From contig JADILM010000011.1 of the NCBI GenBank assembly GCA_016617785.1, positions 744,001 through 808,000 of the forward strand: DNA of 64,000 nucleotides, given 5' to 3'. Position 1 is the stretch's first letter. Every line of letters starts with the position of its first letter. The DNA is from Sporobolomyces roseus. Its lineage: Eukaryota > Basidiomycota > Microbotryomycetes > Sporidiobolales > Sporidiobolaceae. The translations under genes and the position numbers were made by a program. The notes below the pieces were generated by a model. That model did not search any database. It had not been told where the DNA came from and worked only from the letters and a program-made list of their open reading frames with translations. Shown here in pieces: positions 1 through 9,726 of the stretch.

Positions 1-61
1 CCTACTTCTCTTAGCTACTGTCGTTCATCTGCTTGCTGACAGAATTGTAAGCGCCGGACAG

Positions 62-2016
62 TATCACTTCGGTATACATGCTCGTCGAGTTGGTCGTTGG
101 ATACACTTTCAATGCGTTGGTTTTGGTGGCAGATGCTTATCGTGAGTCGACTTCTCGAATCTTTCTATCTTCCTCCACCGAGCAGAGCTGAACGGGCAAA
201 CCAATCAGATATGCTCACCGACTTGGTCGCTTTCATCGTGCAACTCTACGCTGATGAGGTGAGTCTGACTTTCCTCGTTTTCTCCTCGTCGAATCTCCTG
301 GCTCTCGCGGTTTCTAAGTTTCGTCGACCCGAGTTCTCCCGAGCTAACTCTCAGTCGACACCTCGCACAGATCGGAGGGTTGAGAAGAGAACACGATTCA
401 GATTCAACTGGATTCACTTATGGTTTCTCTCGAGTAGCGTTCGTCGCAAATCTGATCAACGGTACGTCCTTCCTGACATCTTCCTCTTCACTGCTCCGAC
501 CCGATCTCCTCCATTCTGTCAGGTGTCATTCTCCTTGCTCTCTGCCTCACACTCGGACTCGAATCAATGCAACGACTCTACTCTCCCGAAACCATGACTC
601 TCCCTCCTCTCGTCGCGGGACTAGGAGCTCTCGCGTTGGTATGGAACGTGATCATGTTTCAGATGTTCAACGAAGCTCATGGACATTCGCACGGGCTTCG
701 GGAGAAGGAATTGTCGTTTTGTCATCCTTCGAGATTCAGGAGGAAGATGATCGAGGTAAACTCACCCATTCCGCTCAAGGAGCAATGTGTACTTACGCGG
801 AGTCGTTGGGATAGGCAGGAATATCTGCGCCACAATACTTGTTGGGCAAGAGCAAATCGAAAAGAGCGAAGCGAACCTCGCAGCCTGCTTCGCCTTCGAA
901 TCCCGTCGTCGATCAGAACGGAAGTCAAGACGCGCTCCTAGGTCACTCAAGTGTCAAAGAGCATCGAAGCGCTCTCGCGATCCATGCTATCACCGTGAGG
1001 AGATTACTACCACTCTCCTTGAACTCAGTCACTCACGACTCTCGTTTCTCGGTAGGATGCGGTTCGTCTTCGACTTCCCTCCTCCTTCGTCGAACAGATT
1101 TTTGACTCGTTAGCGTCTACTTCGTCTCATACAGGCTGGCAACATCGCAGTGATAGTCGACGGGTTGATCTCGATTGCGTTTGGTCCAAAGATCGGAAAA
1201 GTTTCAGGATTGATCAAGCCTTGGGTCGGTATCGGTTTCGTCGATCCTCTAGCTTCTCTTGTAGTAACGTGAGTCCTGCTCTCGCCTCAGTTACGAAGAA
1301 GTTAGAACTGAATCCTCCTCCACTACTGAATCGCAGTTATGTCATTCTCTCGCACAGCTTTCCTCTCGGTACCGCTTTCTCTCCCTATCTCACGCTCACG
1401 TGAAGGCATAGCTTACCATTATGCTCATATCGACAGTCACCGCTTCTTCATACGCTCTCATGCAAGCCTTCGATCCTCAACGCACGAAACGAATTCGTCG
1501 AATCTTCCAAGCGCAAGATTGGCTCCCCTCGTCGATCTCACGACACTTGCATGTCGAGCTCGTCGGTGAGACCCAAACCCCGGTATCTCTTCCTTACTGA
1601 GCTCGAGCTGACTCGTTCTCGCATTGCTCCAGATTTCCACCTCTGGTCATTGAGCAAAGAAGATCACATCGCTACTCTCAAGTTCAACGTTACATCTCGC
1701 AAATCTGGTGACTCGCCAGTCCTCTCCGACTTGTATCCAATCGAGCAAGCTGCAAAAGCGGTTCTGGAGAAAGCGAAAGTGAGGAAAGATGCAGTGTTAG
1801 TTTCGATTGTCTCTGCTCTTTCACTGTTTCGGCTTTTGCTGACCCAGATACGCGACTCACAGTACGGTGGAGATCACGTTTGCTCAATCTACAACAGCAA
1901 GTCTATCGCAGGAGCTGGGTTGGGACGCAGAGGAAGGTGGGAACCCTCGTCGGAGCCTATCGATTCGAGCTGCTGCTCCATCGGTATCAAGACGAGGCTC
2001 GCTGACGAGACGATGA
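62..2016 (+). CDS. Cation diffusion facilitator (zinc transporter), 5' truncated
   Basis: The C-terminal about 420 residues of a CDF-family proton/metal antiporter, expected to move Zn2+ out of the cytosol into the vacuole or ER. Exons I assign: 62-141, 209-258, 371-461, 523-755, 815-994, 1056-1061, 1135-1268, 1337-1368, 1437-1565, 1633-1795, 1848-2016; phases agree throughout. Both HxxxD metal sites are visible: TM2 has ADAYHMLTD and TM5 has HAITDAAGN. A cytosolic His-rich loop (EAHGHSHG) follows TM3 and is short compared with yeast Zrc1. The C-terminal cytosolic domain has LHVELVDFHLWSL and ends with STVEITF followed by a Ser/Arg-rich tail. The Asp of the TM5 site lies on a 6-nt micro-exon. 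The start codon and first membrane segment lie outside the window. The family call is firm; metal and organelle are inferred. Confidence 0.85.
1056..1061 (+). other. 6-nt micro-exon of the CDF gene
   Basis: GATGCG (Asp-Ala) lies between an intron at 995-1055 (gtgagg...gtag) and one at 1062-1134 (gttcgt...acag). It is the only short insertion I found that joins the flanking exons in phase and restores the expected HxxxD...GN motif of TM5. Skipping it would keep the frame but delete the metal-binding Asp. Confidence 0.6.
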
Positions 2017-2484
2017 ACCATGTTATTGGCTCGAGCTCTGTTGCAAGGCGGGTCGAGGAGAGGTGGACTACTCGTGCTTATAGACAAACCCGATGAGGAC
2101 CAACAAAATTTGTACTCATAAACAGCCTCATTGATGGCAGTCCGTCATTTTGGTCGTGCCTCTCCCTCACTGATGTCGCTGAGAGGGATGGCTCGCTCCT
2201 TTGTCAGATTGCGAAGGAAACATGCCGCGAGGTTTCGCACGTTTCTCTGCGCTTTCCTTTCACTTCTGCCGCTCTGCTTCGTTGTCTCTCTCACTATTCG
2301 TTTCGCGGCTTGTGATCTCGTCAGCACTCGGCTGATCGAGGAGAGGCAGATTACACTCAGGTGGAGGTAGTAAACCTCCACTTTCGTGAATGACGAGCTT
2401 TCCCCTCTTGCTCCCTTCTTCCTCTCACTACTCTTCAATCTTCAATCTACTCTATCCACTCTCTACAAACTCTACACATCAAGA
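2017..2484. other. Intergenic region
   Basis: No gene recognised. It holds the 3' end region of the CDF gene and, near 2400-2480, a pyrimidine-rich stretch directly before the SDR start codon, as is common for promoters and leaders in this window. Confidence 0.5.
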
Positions 2485-3704
2485 ATGGCTATTCCCACCT
2501 CATTCGGCTTCGACTCGACCGCTTCCGAAGTAGCTTCTCATTACGCCAACGAGATCAAAGGCAAGACCGTCTTGATCACTGGAGTATCTCCCAATGGTCT
2601 AGGAGCCGAAGCAGCTATCTCTATCGCAAAGAGTCAACCTAAACTTCTCATTCTCGCTGGACGTTCAATCGAAAAGTGAGTCTCTCCCACTTCTCTTTCT
2701 GTCTTGAGTGAATCGAAGCTAACAATGGAGTGAGTTAGGATCAATGAAACGAAGGCAGAAATTGAGAAAGTTTCGGAAGGAAAGGTCGAAACAAAAGTTT
2801 TGATTCTCGATTTGGCTTCGTTCGAAGCTACGAAGAAAGCTGCTGAAGAGGTCCTCTCGTATGATATCGCTATCGACGTGTGAGTCGCTATCGTACGCTC
2901 TGTATCCCTCCAGTTCCAGACTGACTCCCACCTCGAATCCCTCTCCCTCGCTCACTTTCCCTCAGATTGATCAACAACGCAGGTGTCATGGCTCTCCCCG
3001 AACGTACCCTCTCTACCAATGGATTCGAGATGCAATTCGCTTCGAACCACCTGGGTCCCTTCATCTTCACCAACACGATTCTTCCTGCTCTCAAGCGTTC
3101 CTCGGATCCAAGAATCGTCGTCGTTTCTTCCTGGGGACACCACCTCTCGAACTTCTACTTCGATGACCCGAACGCTGAAGAGTCGTATGACAAGTGGAAG
3201 AGGTAAGCTCTCGCTGTCTTCGTTTTGCGAAGAGAGAAACTGACGAAGATGATCGTTGATTCGCAGATACGGTTCGACGAAGACTGCGAACGTGCAATTC
3301 GCTGTGGGCTTGTCAAAAAGGATGGGGATCAAGTCCGTATCTCTTCACCCGGGAGCTATTCGCACTGAGCTTCTTCGCTACATGACCAAAGAGGATGAAC
3401 TAGCAATGGGCAAGCTCTCTCTTTCCCTTCTCCCTGCACCAGCTTCATTCGCTGATTGGCTCGTTTCTCAATCGGAATAGGCTTCATTAACGAAGACGGT
3501 ACCCCTGGAGATCGATTCAAGTTCAAGTCACTTCCTCAAGGAGCTGCCACCCACGTTGTTGCTGCCTTCGAACCTAGCTTGAAAGGAGGAGAGTACCTCG
3601 ACGATTGTCAAGTACAGAAGGATTGTGAGGAGTATGCGTTGAATGAGGAGAATGCCGAGAGACTTTGGAAACTTAGTAACGACTTGACGAAGTCCGATTT
3701 CTGA
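2485..3704 (+). CDS. Short-chain dehydrogenase/reductase
   Basis: Classical SDR of about 311 residues, an NAD(P)-dependent oxidoreductase close to the retinol-dehydrogenase-like/WW-domain-oxidoreductase group of fungi; substrate unknown. Exons: 2485-2675, 2739-2879, 2966-3202, 3267-3409, 3481-3704. Visible motifs: the dinucleotide-binding turn TGVSPNGLG near residue 34, the NNAG strand (LINNAGVMA), the catalytic serine region VVVSSWG, and YGSTK giving the YxxxK pair, followed by HPGAIRTEL. The ATG at 2485 follows a CT-rich leader (context aaga-ATG). The last intron (3410-3480) begins with GC rather than GT; reading phase and the smooth continuation into GFINEDG support it. No membrane segment is obvious. 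Confidence 0.85.
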
Positions 3705-3899
3705 AGTGACGGGATGATGAGGGATGTAGGCGTTGCTTAAATCAGTACCTGTGTAGAAATGATAGCTTAGTGATCAGTGAGTAGTGCTAGCGAGAGTAGG
3801 CTTTCACAGCGAGATCGCATCGAGCGAGCAGTTACGACCGAATTGTCATAAAACAGCGGGATTCAATCTTTTCATGCACTTCCTCTCCTTACTACTTTA

Positions 3900-4863
3900 C
3901 TAATTGCACCAACACGATGTGTAAAGCTTCCATCCAGGTTTGATCTCTTTCGTGACCTTGACTTGCTCCTTCTTGATCGCGGGTTCGCCTTGACGAGAAA
4001 CGAGCTGATCCGCTGGAATCGACGGTCCGTCCTTCGCTTTCCAGCTAGGCTTGACGACTTGAAGAGTAGAGTGACAGACTTCGACAATTTCAAGATTGAA
4101 GCTGCGGATGAACCGAATGAAACGAGAATCGGCGTCGAGAGGAAGTTCAAGGGAAACGTTGATCATGGCGTGCTCGTCCGGACCTGAATCGCCGCCAGCA
4201 TCTGCAGTAATGGTGGAGTGTTGTCCTGTGGATGTGCGAATAGGGAGAGACACGAGTGAGACGGCATCGAGGTCGAAGTAGTCTTCGGTATAAGTGATCA
4301 TTCGAGTGAGAGGGTGAGCCAGACCGAACCGAGCGAGAAGACGGTGTGTGGGCTTAACGGACTTAGCGTCAGTGGAGCTTTGAGAGCGTTGGAATGATGC
4401 GGCGTACCTCGAGCGATTCACCCAATCCCGAAATGAATCCGTTGAGATAATTGAGGAAGTCTCCATCGTGTCTCAACCACCACAAGCTATCTCCTTCGGA
4501 GCTGCCTTTCATCAAGTCATTCCAGGCAAACTTGCGGGTCTTGCAAGACTCGGCGTCCTCCTCATTGAAAGGCTGAAAAGGCTGAACGAATTGACGAAGC
4601 ATCTCATCCTCTTTATCCCTCATTTGGATCACGACGACCCATTTCCTGATCTCCTCCCATACCTCGACAGGAACCTTTCCGATGATATCTTCTTCTCTCG
4701 TTGAGCCCGACAATCCACTTTGCAGCGTTCCTCTCCTCTTCCGAAGAAACAGGAGGTCGAAGAAATCGAAAGTCGGTTCGAGGGAAATCCATGCATGAGC
4801 GGCGGTGATGAGACCGGTAGCTCGTACTGTAAGTCCGTAAGCGAAGGTCGTGATCGAGGTCAT
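3900..4863 (-). CDS. Member 1 of a five-copy family with an F-box-like motif
   Basis: About 305 residues in two exons (4863-4408 and 4361-3900; 46-nt intron, donor gtacgc). I recognise no named family. Layout shared with the copies at 8.2, 27.9, 29.4 and 44.2 kb: an N-terminal segment AYGLTVRAT...AW, then FFDLLFLRKRRGTL, then VPVEVWEEIRKWVV (resembles the first helix of an F-box, PxEvWxxIxxxL), a variable middle, an intron at the same place and phase, and a C-terminal domain with RFGLAHPL, GGDSGPDEHAMINVS, RFIRFIRSFNLEIV and a final EIKPGWKLY. This copy has only one Cys in the segment that holds CxxC-like pairs in other copies. It is closest to the copy at 29,387. The F-box reading is an inference from a short motif. 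Confidence 0.8.
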
Positions 4864-5253
4864 TCTGAGGAGGGGAAAGGAGGGAAAGGAGGGTGAGTGA
4901 CGAGGGAAAAGGAGAGTGGACGAAGTAGCGGGGAGACCTTGCGCACGCTCGGAAGAGCTCTTGAGTGCTATGTGAGCTTGTCTAGTGTGTCCAGAGGTTG
5001 AGATGAGCGAGTTCTGTGAGAAGAGAGATCAAGAAGAAGATGTTGATCAGCGAGTGTTGGCCGATAGACGCTGTGGATAGATATATAAGCTCACTTGTTG
5101 GTTAGAGAGACAGCTCAAGCACGATCGGAACGAGGCGAGGAGTTATGGGAGAAGGAAAGAGGAAGTAACGATTTCGCAAGCCTTCTCAGTTTCGTTTTCC
5201 CTCCTATCCCTCTTGTAACGACCTGACAATCGATCAGAAGCGCTCTGCTGAGT
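4864..5253. other. Divergent intergenic region
   Basis: Shared upstream region of the minus-strand family gene and the plus-strand O-fucosyltransferase gene. It begins with a purine-rich (CT-rich on the minus strand) tract at 4864-4920, directly before the family gene's ATG. No coding sequence was recognised. Confidence 0.5.
5092..5098 (+). promoter_or_regulatory. TATA-like element
   Basis: TATATAA about 155 bases upstream of the ATG at 5254. It is a possible core promoter of the O-fucosyltransferase gene; position and sequence are the only support. Confidence 0.25.
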
Positions 5254-7346
5254 ATGTTCCACCCAGGACGGTATCTACGAGCGGATCTCGACCCGTCTCA
5301 GATCAGGAACGAGGATTTGAAAAGCAATCGCTGGAATTCCGTTTCCCATTCACCGTCGACCCTTCAGCTTGTCCTTGAATCGCTTTCCCTTCTCGTTCAT
5401 CCTACATATCATATCTTACGACCCGGACGTTGGAGAAGGATGCTCTTCAACAGCGGTTCCAATACTACACTCGACTCGAACGCAAAATACTTCGCACTCG
5501 ACAAAGAAGACCCCTCAGAACACGACCGGAATCCCACGAAGCTGGAAGATTGGACAGATACTGAAGGACAGAGAGGAAAGAAAGGATCAAGAACTTGCGT
5601 AAGTCTAATGCCGTTATACTGTTCTTGCGAAGATATCCGGATCGTAGCTGATTAAAGAGGACTTGGGGAACAGGGTCGTGGAAGTCGAAGTCTCGAGAGG
5701 ACTCTCTTCGCCGTCCTCATGATCACTTCCTTCGGTTTCGCTCTACATTCACATCAGGCCAATCGTGCGAGATGGAGCAGGCGCGAGAAGACGGAACCTG
5801 TACCAGTGAGAAAGAATGTGAGTGTATTGCTGATGGCTATCGATCAACGCCTTATATACAAGTCCTCAATGCTGACCAGGAATGACTGCAGATCCTGAAA
5901 TATGATACGCCTCAAACGAATTTTCGCCTCAACCTTCGAGATGATTTACGTTACGTGACAGGCTTCCCTCATGGTGGATTGAGTGAGTCTATCTCGCATT
6001 GATGTTTAGTTTCGGACGTCGGATTGAGCTAATGATCCTCGCTTTGACAGCCAACCAGCTCATGTCGATGTTCAAGCTCGTTCACATCGCTCAGCGCCTT
6101 GATCGCGAAGCTATCTTGTGAGCTCTATCTCTGTGAACGTCGACGAGGATCTCAAGAGACTGACTTCATCTCTTCACTATCGCTCAGACCCGACATGGAA
6201 GCTGACCATGGCGAGGGAGGAAATGCTCGTTACTCCGATTTCTTCGATCTCGACTATTTCAGCGCTCAAACAGGAGTCGCCTTCGCCGAATGGGCAGACG
6301 TTACGACCACTGCCAAACAATCAACTTCTACAGAGCAAGCTCAATTAGGTTGTTGGGGTCACTCGAAATGGTATGCGAAACCACTCGAACGATACAATAC
6401 TCAAACGACGTTCTGGCCATTCCCGCCAGCTCTCCAGAACAAGTGGATCACCTACAAGGAGACCTCGATCACGTTTGCAGGAATCGAGGTGCTCACCCAC
6501 GATAGTAACAAGGAATGGATCGACTCTCAAATTGCCGCAGGATTTGGAGTCGTCGACAACGCCCCTCCTCCTCCTCTTCCCGATCAACAGCTCCTCTGCT
6601 TTCAAAACCTCTACTACATCACCGCCGTCGAATTCGTCAAGGGCAAAGTCGATCGAAGTCATGCTCACGAAGAATTGGACGAAATCGTCTGGCGAAAGGC
6701 TGGTCGATTCCTGCGATTCTCATCTCGTATCGATGGTCTCGTCGACGAGATACTCGGATCCCTACTCGGCGACATTCATCAACCTTTCATCGCTATCCAT
6801 ATCCGACAGGGTGAGCTTTCTTCCTCTTATCAACTTTCATTGCGACACAGGTTGACGAGAGAAGAGAGGAGGAGAGCATAGGTGACTTTGTTTCCTATAA
6901 TTGGGCTTCGAGTGACAGCGCAAAGATCAAGGAAGCCTACTCACAAGGACTCACTGGTCTCCACGCCTCCCTCTCCACTCTCCCGATGCTCGAAGGTTAC
7001 GACGTCCGACAACTTCCCATTCTCCTCGCTACCGATTCGAAGGATCCCGTGCTGTTAGAGGAATTGAATCAGCTGAGATGGAAACTGATCGACCACGGGA
7101 AACTTGAAACGGAGAAGAAATATGGAGGTTGGTATCCTGGACTCCTCGACAGTGCCATCCTCAGTAGAGCTGTCGGATTAGTTGGGTGAGTCGATCTACT
7201 CGCTTTGACGGGTATCCAGGGTTCTCCCAGGCTGACCTATTTTCGTTCTCGTATTCAGTACTAAGCAATCGACTTTCACTTATCTCGCCAAGAGGAGGGT
7301 AGAGACCTGGAATGGAGGGAGCAGTGTAATCGTGCATGTAGAGTGA
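5254..7346 (+). CDS. GDP-fucose protein O-fucosyltransferase-like glycosyltransferase
   Basis: About 553 residues in seven exons: 5254-5598, 5674-5817, 5892-5982, 6051-6117, 6188-6810, 6882-7185, 7259-7346. It resembles the fungal O-fucosyltransferase-like family. A short N-terminal cytosolic part is followed by a probable signal anchor (TLFAVLMITSFGFAL) near residues 124-138, consistent with a type II Golgi/ER membrane protein. The nucleotide-sugar fold shows GGLTNQLMSMFKLVHIAQ near its start and IAIHIRQGDFVSYN in the middle, then LLATDSKDP and a C-terminal TKQSTFTYLAKRRVETWNGG. Donor, acceptor and targets are inferred from the family. The gene sits between two halves of what looks like one duplicated block of family genes. 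Confidence 0.8.
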
Positions 7347-7629
7347 TTGCTGTAGCGGGTCTCCCTCAACCTTTCCCCTTTTGGTACCATCAAGTCTCCT
7401 CTTTGTCGTTGTCTAGCCATATCAATAGAGCATCTGTCTCCTCCCCTTTCAGTGAGAGCTCCTTCTGAGCGAGCGGAATCCGAGCAGAGTTTGCATTGAC
7501 GGATCCGAAGCGAGATCAAGTTGAAGAATCGTGAAACTTGAAGATCGAAGAAAGCCATCCTCAACATCCTGACGGTCAGTCGAGGAGGCCTGTGGTATCC
7601 TGAGCGGTTCCGAAGCAGATTGCGGATCG
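7347..7629. other. Intergenic region between converging genes
   Basis: Nothing recognised. It contains the 3' flank of the O-fucosyltransferase gene. The duplicated segment begins at about 7630. Confidence 0.4.
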
Positions 7630-7729
7630 AGGGTGGGCTGGGCGGGAGTGGTTGAAGAGGTGGGAAAGAGGGAGAGAAGGGAGTTGAGTGGAGCGGTAGA
7701 AGGTTGAGGCTAGCGAGTGGAAGAATCTG

Positions 7730-8010
7730 TACTCTTTGCGAGCAGCTTGATTGAAGCTAGAGGTCTCGTCGAGTGAGGCCGAAGAGATTGAGATCAAGAC
7801 GTGGGGAGGTGAAAAAAGGCGAAGAGAAGCATAGGGATTACTCAGAGCTCACCTTTGACGGTTCTTGTAAGTGTATTGTCCTGATTCAAGCTGGTTCTGA
7901 GTGGAGTGAGTGAAGTGAGAGAAACCAAGAGCGAATTTCGCAAGATCCGCAGAGTCGATGATTCGAATCGCAATCGACCTCATCTTCTTTGCACGAACGA
8001 TACGAAGAGG
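7730..8010 (-). pseudogene. Conserved gene fragment downstream of family member A
   Basis: On the minus strand a peptide around AKFALGFSHFTHST then LESGQYTYKN is preserved between the two copies of the duplication. It is followed by a donor-like gtgagc and, some 70 bases later, a second matched patch (SLDETSS). In this copy the acceptor seen in the right copy (ctctccag) reads ctcttcgg, and the junction differs by one base, so the fragment looks broken. I do not recognise the parent gene. It could instead be conserved noncoding DNA. Confidence 0.3.
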
Positions 8011-8151
8011 GCGAGGAATAGCTGTCACGAGCGTAAGCCTCAAGAACGAAGGCAAACCGACAGAAAAGCAAAAACTTCGATTCTTCGTTTCATTCATTCG
8101 ATCTCGACCAAATCTGCCCTCTTCCACGTATCCAGGCGTAATTCAAGCGTT

Positions 8152-9085
8152 TCACCACTCGGAGATACAGGTCATCCAGAGTCTCCACCTAGGCTTGATC
8201 TTGGTTGTCGCCTTACTCTGAACTCCACTGAATTTCCCTTTCTTCGACTTCTTCTCTTCCCCTTCTTCGGCTTCTTTGACAGCCCTGGGCTTGCTCGAGA
8301 TCATATTGACTGATGAGCTGACAACCTCGAAGTTAAAGAAGCGGATGAAGCGGATGAATTGTCGATCGATATTGCGAGGGAGGGCGAAAGAAACGTCGAC
8401 GACAGTCTGTTCGTCTGGACTCGAGTCTCCGCCACATCCAGCTTCGATGACGGAGGATTCTAGGTCACGGTCAGAGTCCGGATCCCTAAGCTGAGCGGGT
8501 GCGGCCACGAGAGCGAGTGAGTCGGAAAAATCCCACTCGTTGGGATAGATCGAGATCGGTCGTAGAAGAGGATGGTCGAGACCGAACTCGGCTAGAAGGT
8601 CACGAATAGCCTTATCAATGTGAGGATTCATCAGCGTTGGAATCCGATAAGAGGGAAAAAGGGCTCGCCTTGAGCAAAACTTTCGACCAAGAGTAGAATT
8701 CTTCCGTACTCCATTCGTCGAATTCTTCCTTGCAGTCCCGGCAGTTTCCGGCACAGAAGGAACTCAAGCTCATACGCTCCGAGCTCGGTGGACGTGAAGT
8801 ACACCGAGGATTGTCGCAGAATAGTTCACTAACTAGATAATCTTCCCGATCTGCGATCTCCTCGAGTACTAGCCAGCTTCGAATCTCCTCCCATACCTCA
8901 TTAGGCACTCGAATGACCGCGCCACTCCCGACAGATGCGCTCAGCGAACCCTTGCGGCGTCGAAGGAAAATGAGGTCGAAGAAACGAAGAGCAGGTCTGA
9001 GGCGAGGCCACGCTTTGACGGCAAAGTAGAGGGAAGTTGCTCGAATGGTGAGGCCGTATGCGAGAGTGGCTTTTGCTTGACACAT
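8152..9085 (-). CDS. Member A of the five-copy family
   Basis: About 291 residues, exons 9085-8669 and 8610-8152. It has the same layout as the other copies: start MCQAKATLAYGLTIRAT, then FFDLIFLRRRKGSL, VPNEVWEEIRSWLV, a Cys-rich middle (FCDNPRC...FCAGNCRDC), and after the intron EFGLDHPL, CGGDSSPDEQTVVDVSF, RFIRFIRFFNFEVV and KIKPRWRLW. The intron (8611-8668) starts with GC (gcgagc), whereas the homologous intron in copies 1, B and D starts with GT. A lysine/glutamate-rich linker precedes the last motif. Its inverted partner is the gene at 27,910. Function unknown; the Cys pairs could bind a metal (inference). Confidence 0.8.
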
Positions 9086-9440
9086 GTCGAAGAAGGGATG
9101 GCAGTGAGGGTAGGGTATTTTGCGAGGAGGGGAAGGAGGGGAAGAATTCGAAGTTTGACGGTACTACGAGTGACGGGTCAAGTGCTGTAGCTACTAGTCG
9201 AGCTCTGAGAGGTATACTTGAGGTAGTTGAGCGGTCTTGAGGTTCGATTTGAGCGAGTTCTGATCTAGAACAGATCAAGACGTGGAGGAGTAAGCAGAGC
9301 CCTCTGGAGAACGAGAGGAGTAGTGCAACATACTCTGAGAGGTCTACTGATCAAGCTGGCGAAGTTCGAGTCGAATATGAGAAGTTGAGGTGAAGAGTCA
9401 GAAGGAGAGAGGAAATTCGTTCGTTTCGCGGAGAGGAGAG

Positions 9441-9726
9441 GTGGGATACTCACTCTCGCTTGTTCTCGTCTAATCCTTTGCGATCATGTCGAGATATAGC
9501 TCGATCGGGTAATAAGGGAACGCTCGGTGTCAGAGTCTTCTCCTAGCGAAGGAAGTGTCAAAGATATTGAAAAGTTTAGATTCGTTCGTTTCATTCAGTT
9601 GCAAACGCTTCGTTGCCCCCTTCAGAATCTCGTCTCGAGGTCCACTCGCTCGAGGATGAGAAGCACTTTGTGATGAAAGGATGTAAAGGTAGAATACAGT
9701 CGAAATAATGCGAAATCAATGCTCGT
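9441..9726. other. Intergenic region
   Basis: Upstream of family member A and downstream of the MFS gene. No gene or clear signal seen. Confidence 0.4.

Larger units (their letters stand above)
7630..9440 (-). repeat. Inverted segmental duplication, left copy
   Basis: Read on the minus strand, this stretch matches 27,585-29,386 on the plus strand through upstream DNA, a whole family gene and downstream DNA. Near-identical landmarks include the leader around 9255-9310 versus 27,700-27,770 (GGGCTCTGCTTACTCCTCCA) and the same CDS start peptide MCQAKATLAYGLTIRATSLY. A downstream patch (GACAATACACTTACAAGAAC) occurs at about 7860-7885 versus 29,122-29,142. A further CT-rich stretch, which in the right copy directly precedes the next family gene, closes the left copy. 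By eye the identity is lower in noncoding parts. Boundaries are approximate. Confidence 0.8.

Noticed and set aside
1261..1411. Single 151-nt intron in the CDF gene (donor gtagta)
   Set aside because: A 32-nt exon at 1337-1368 with two normal-size introns gives better splice signals and a better TM6 (VVTYVILSHSFPL).
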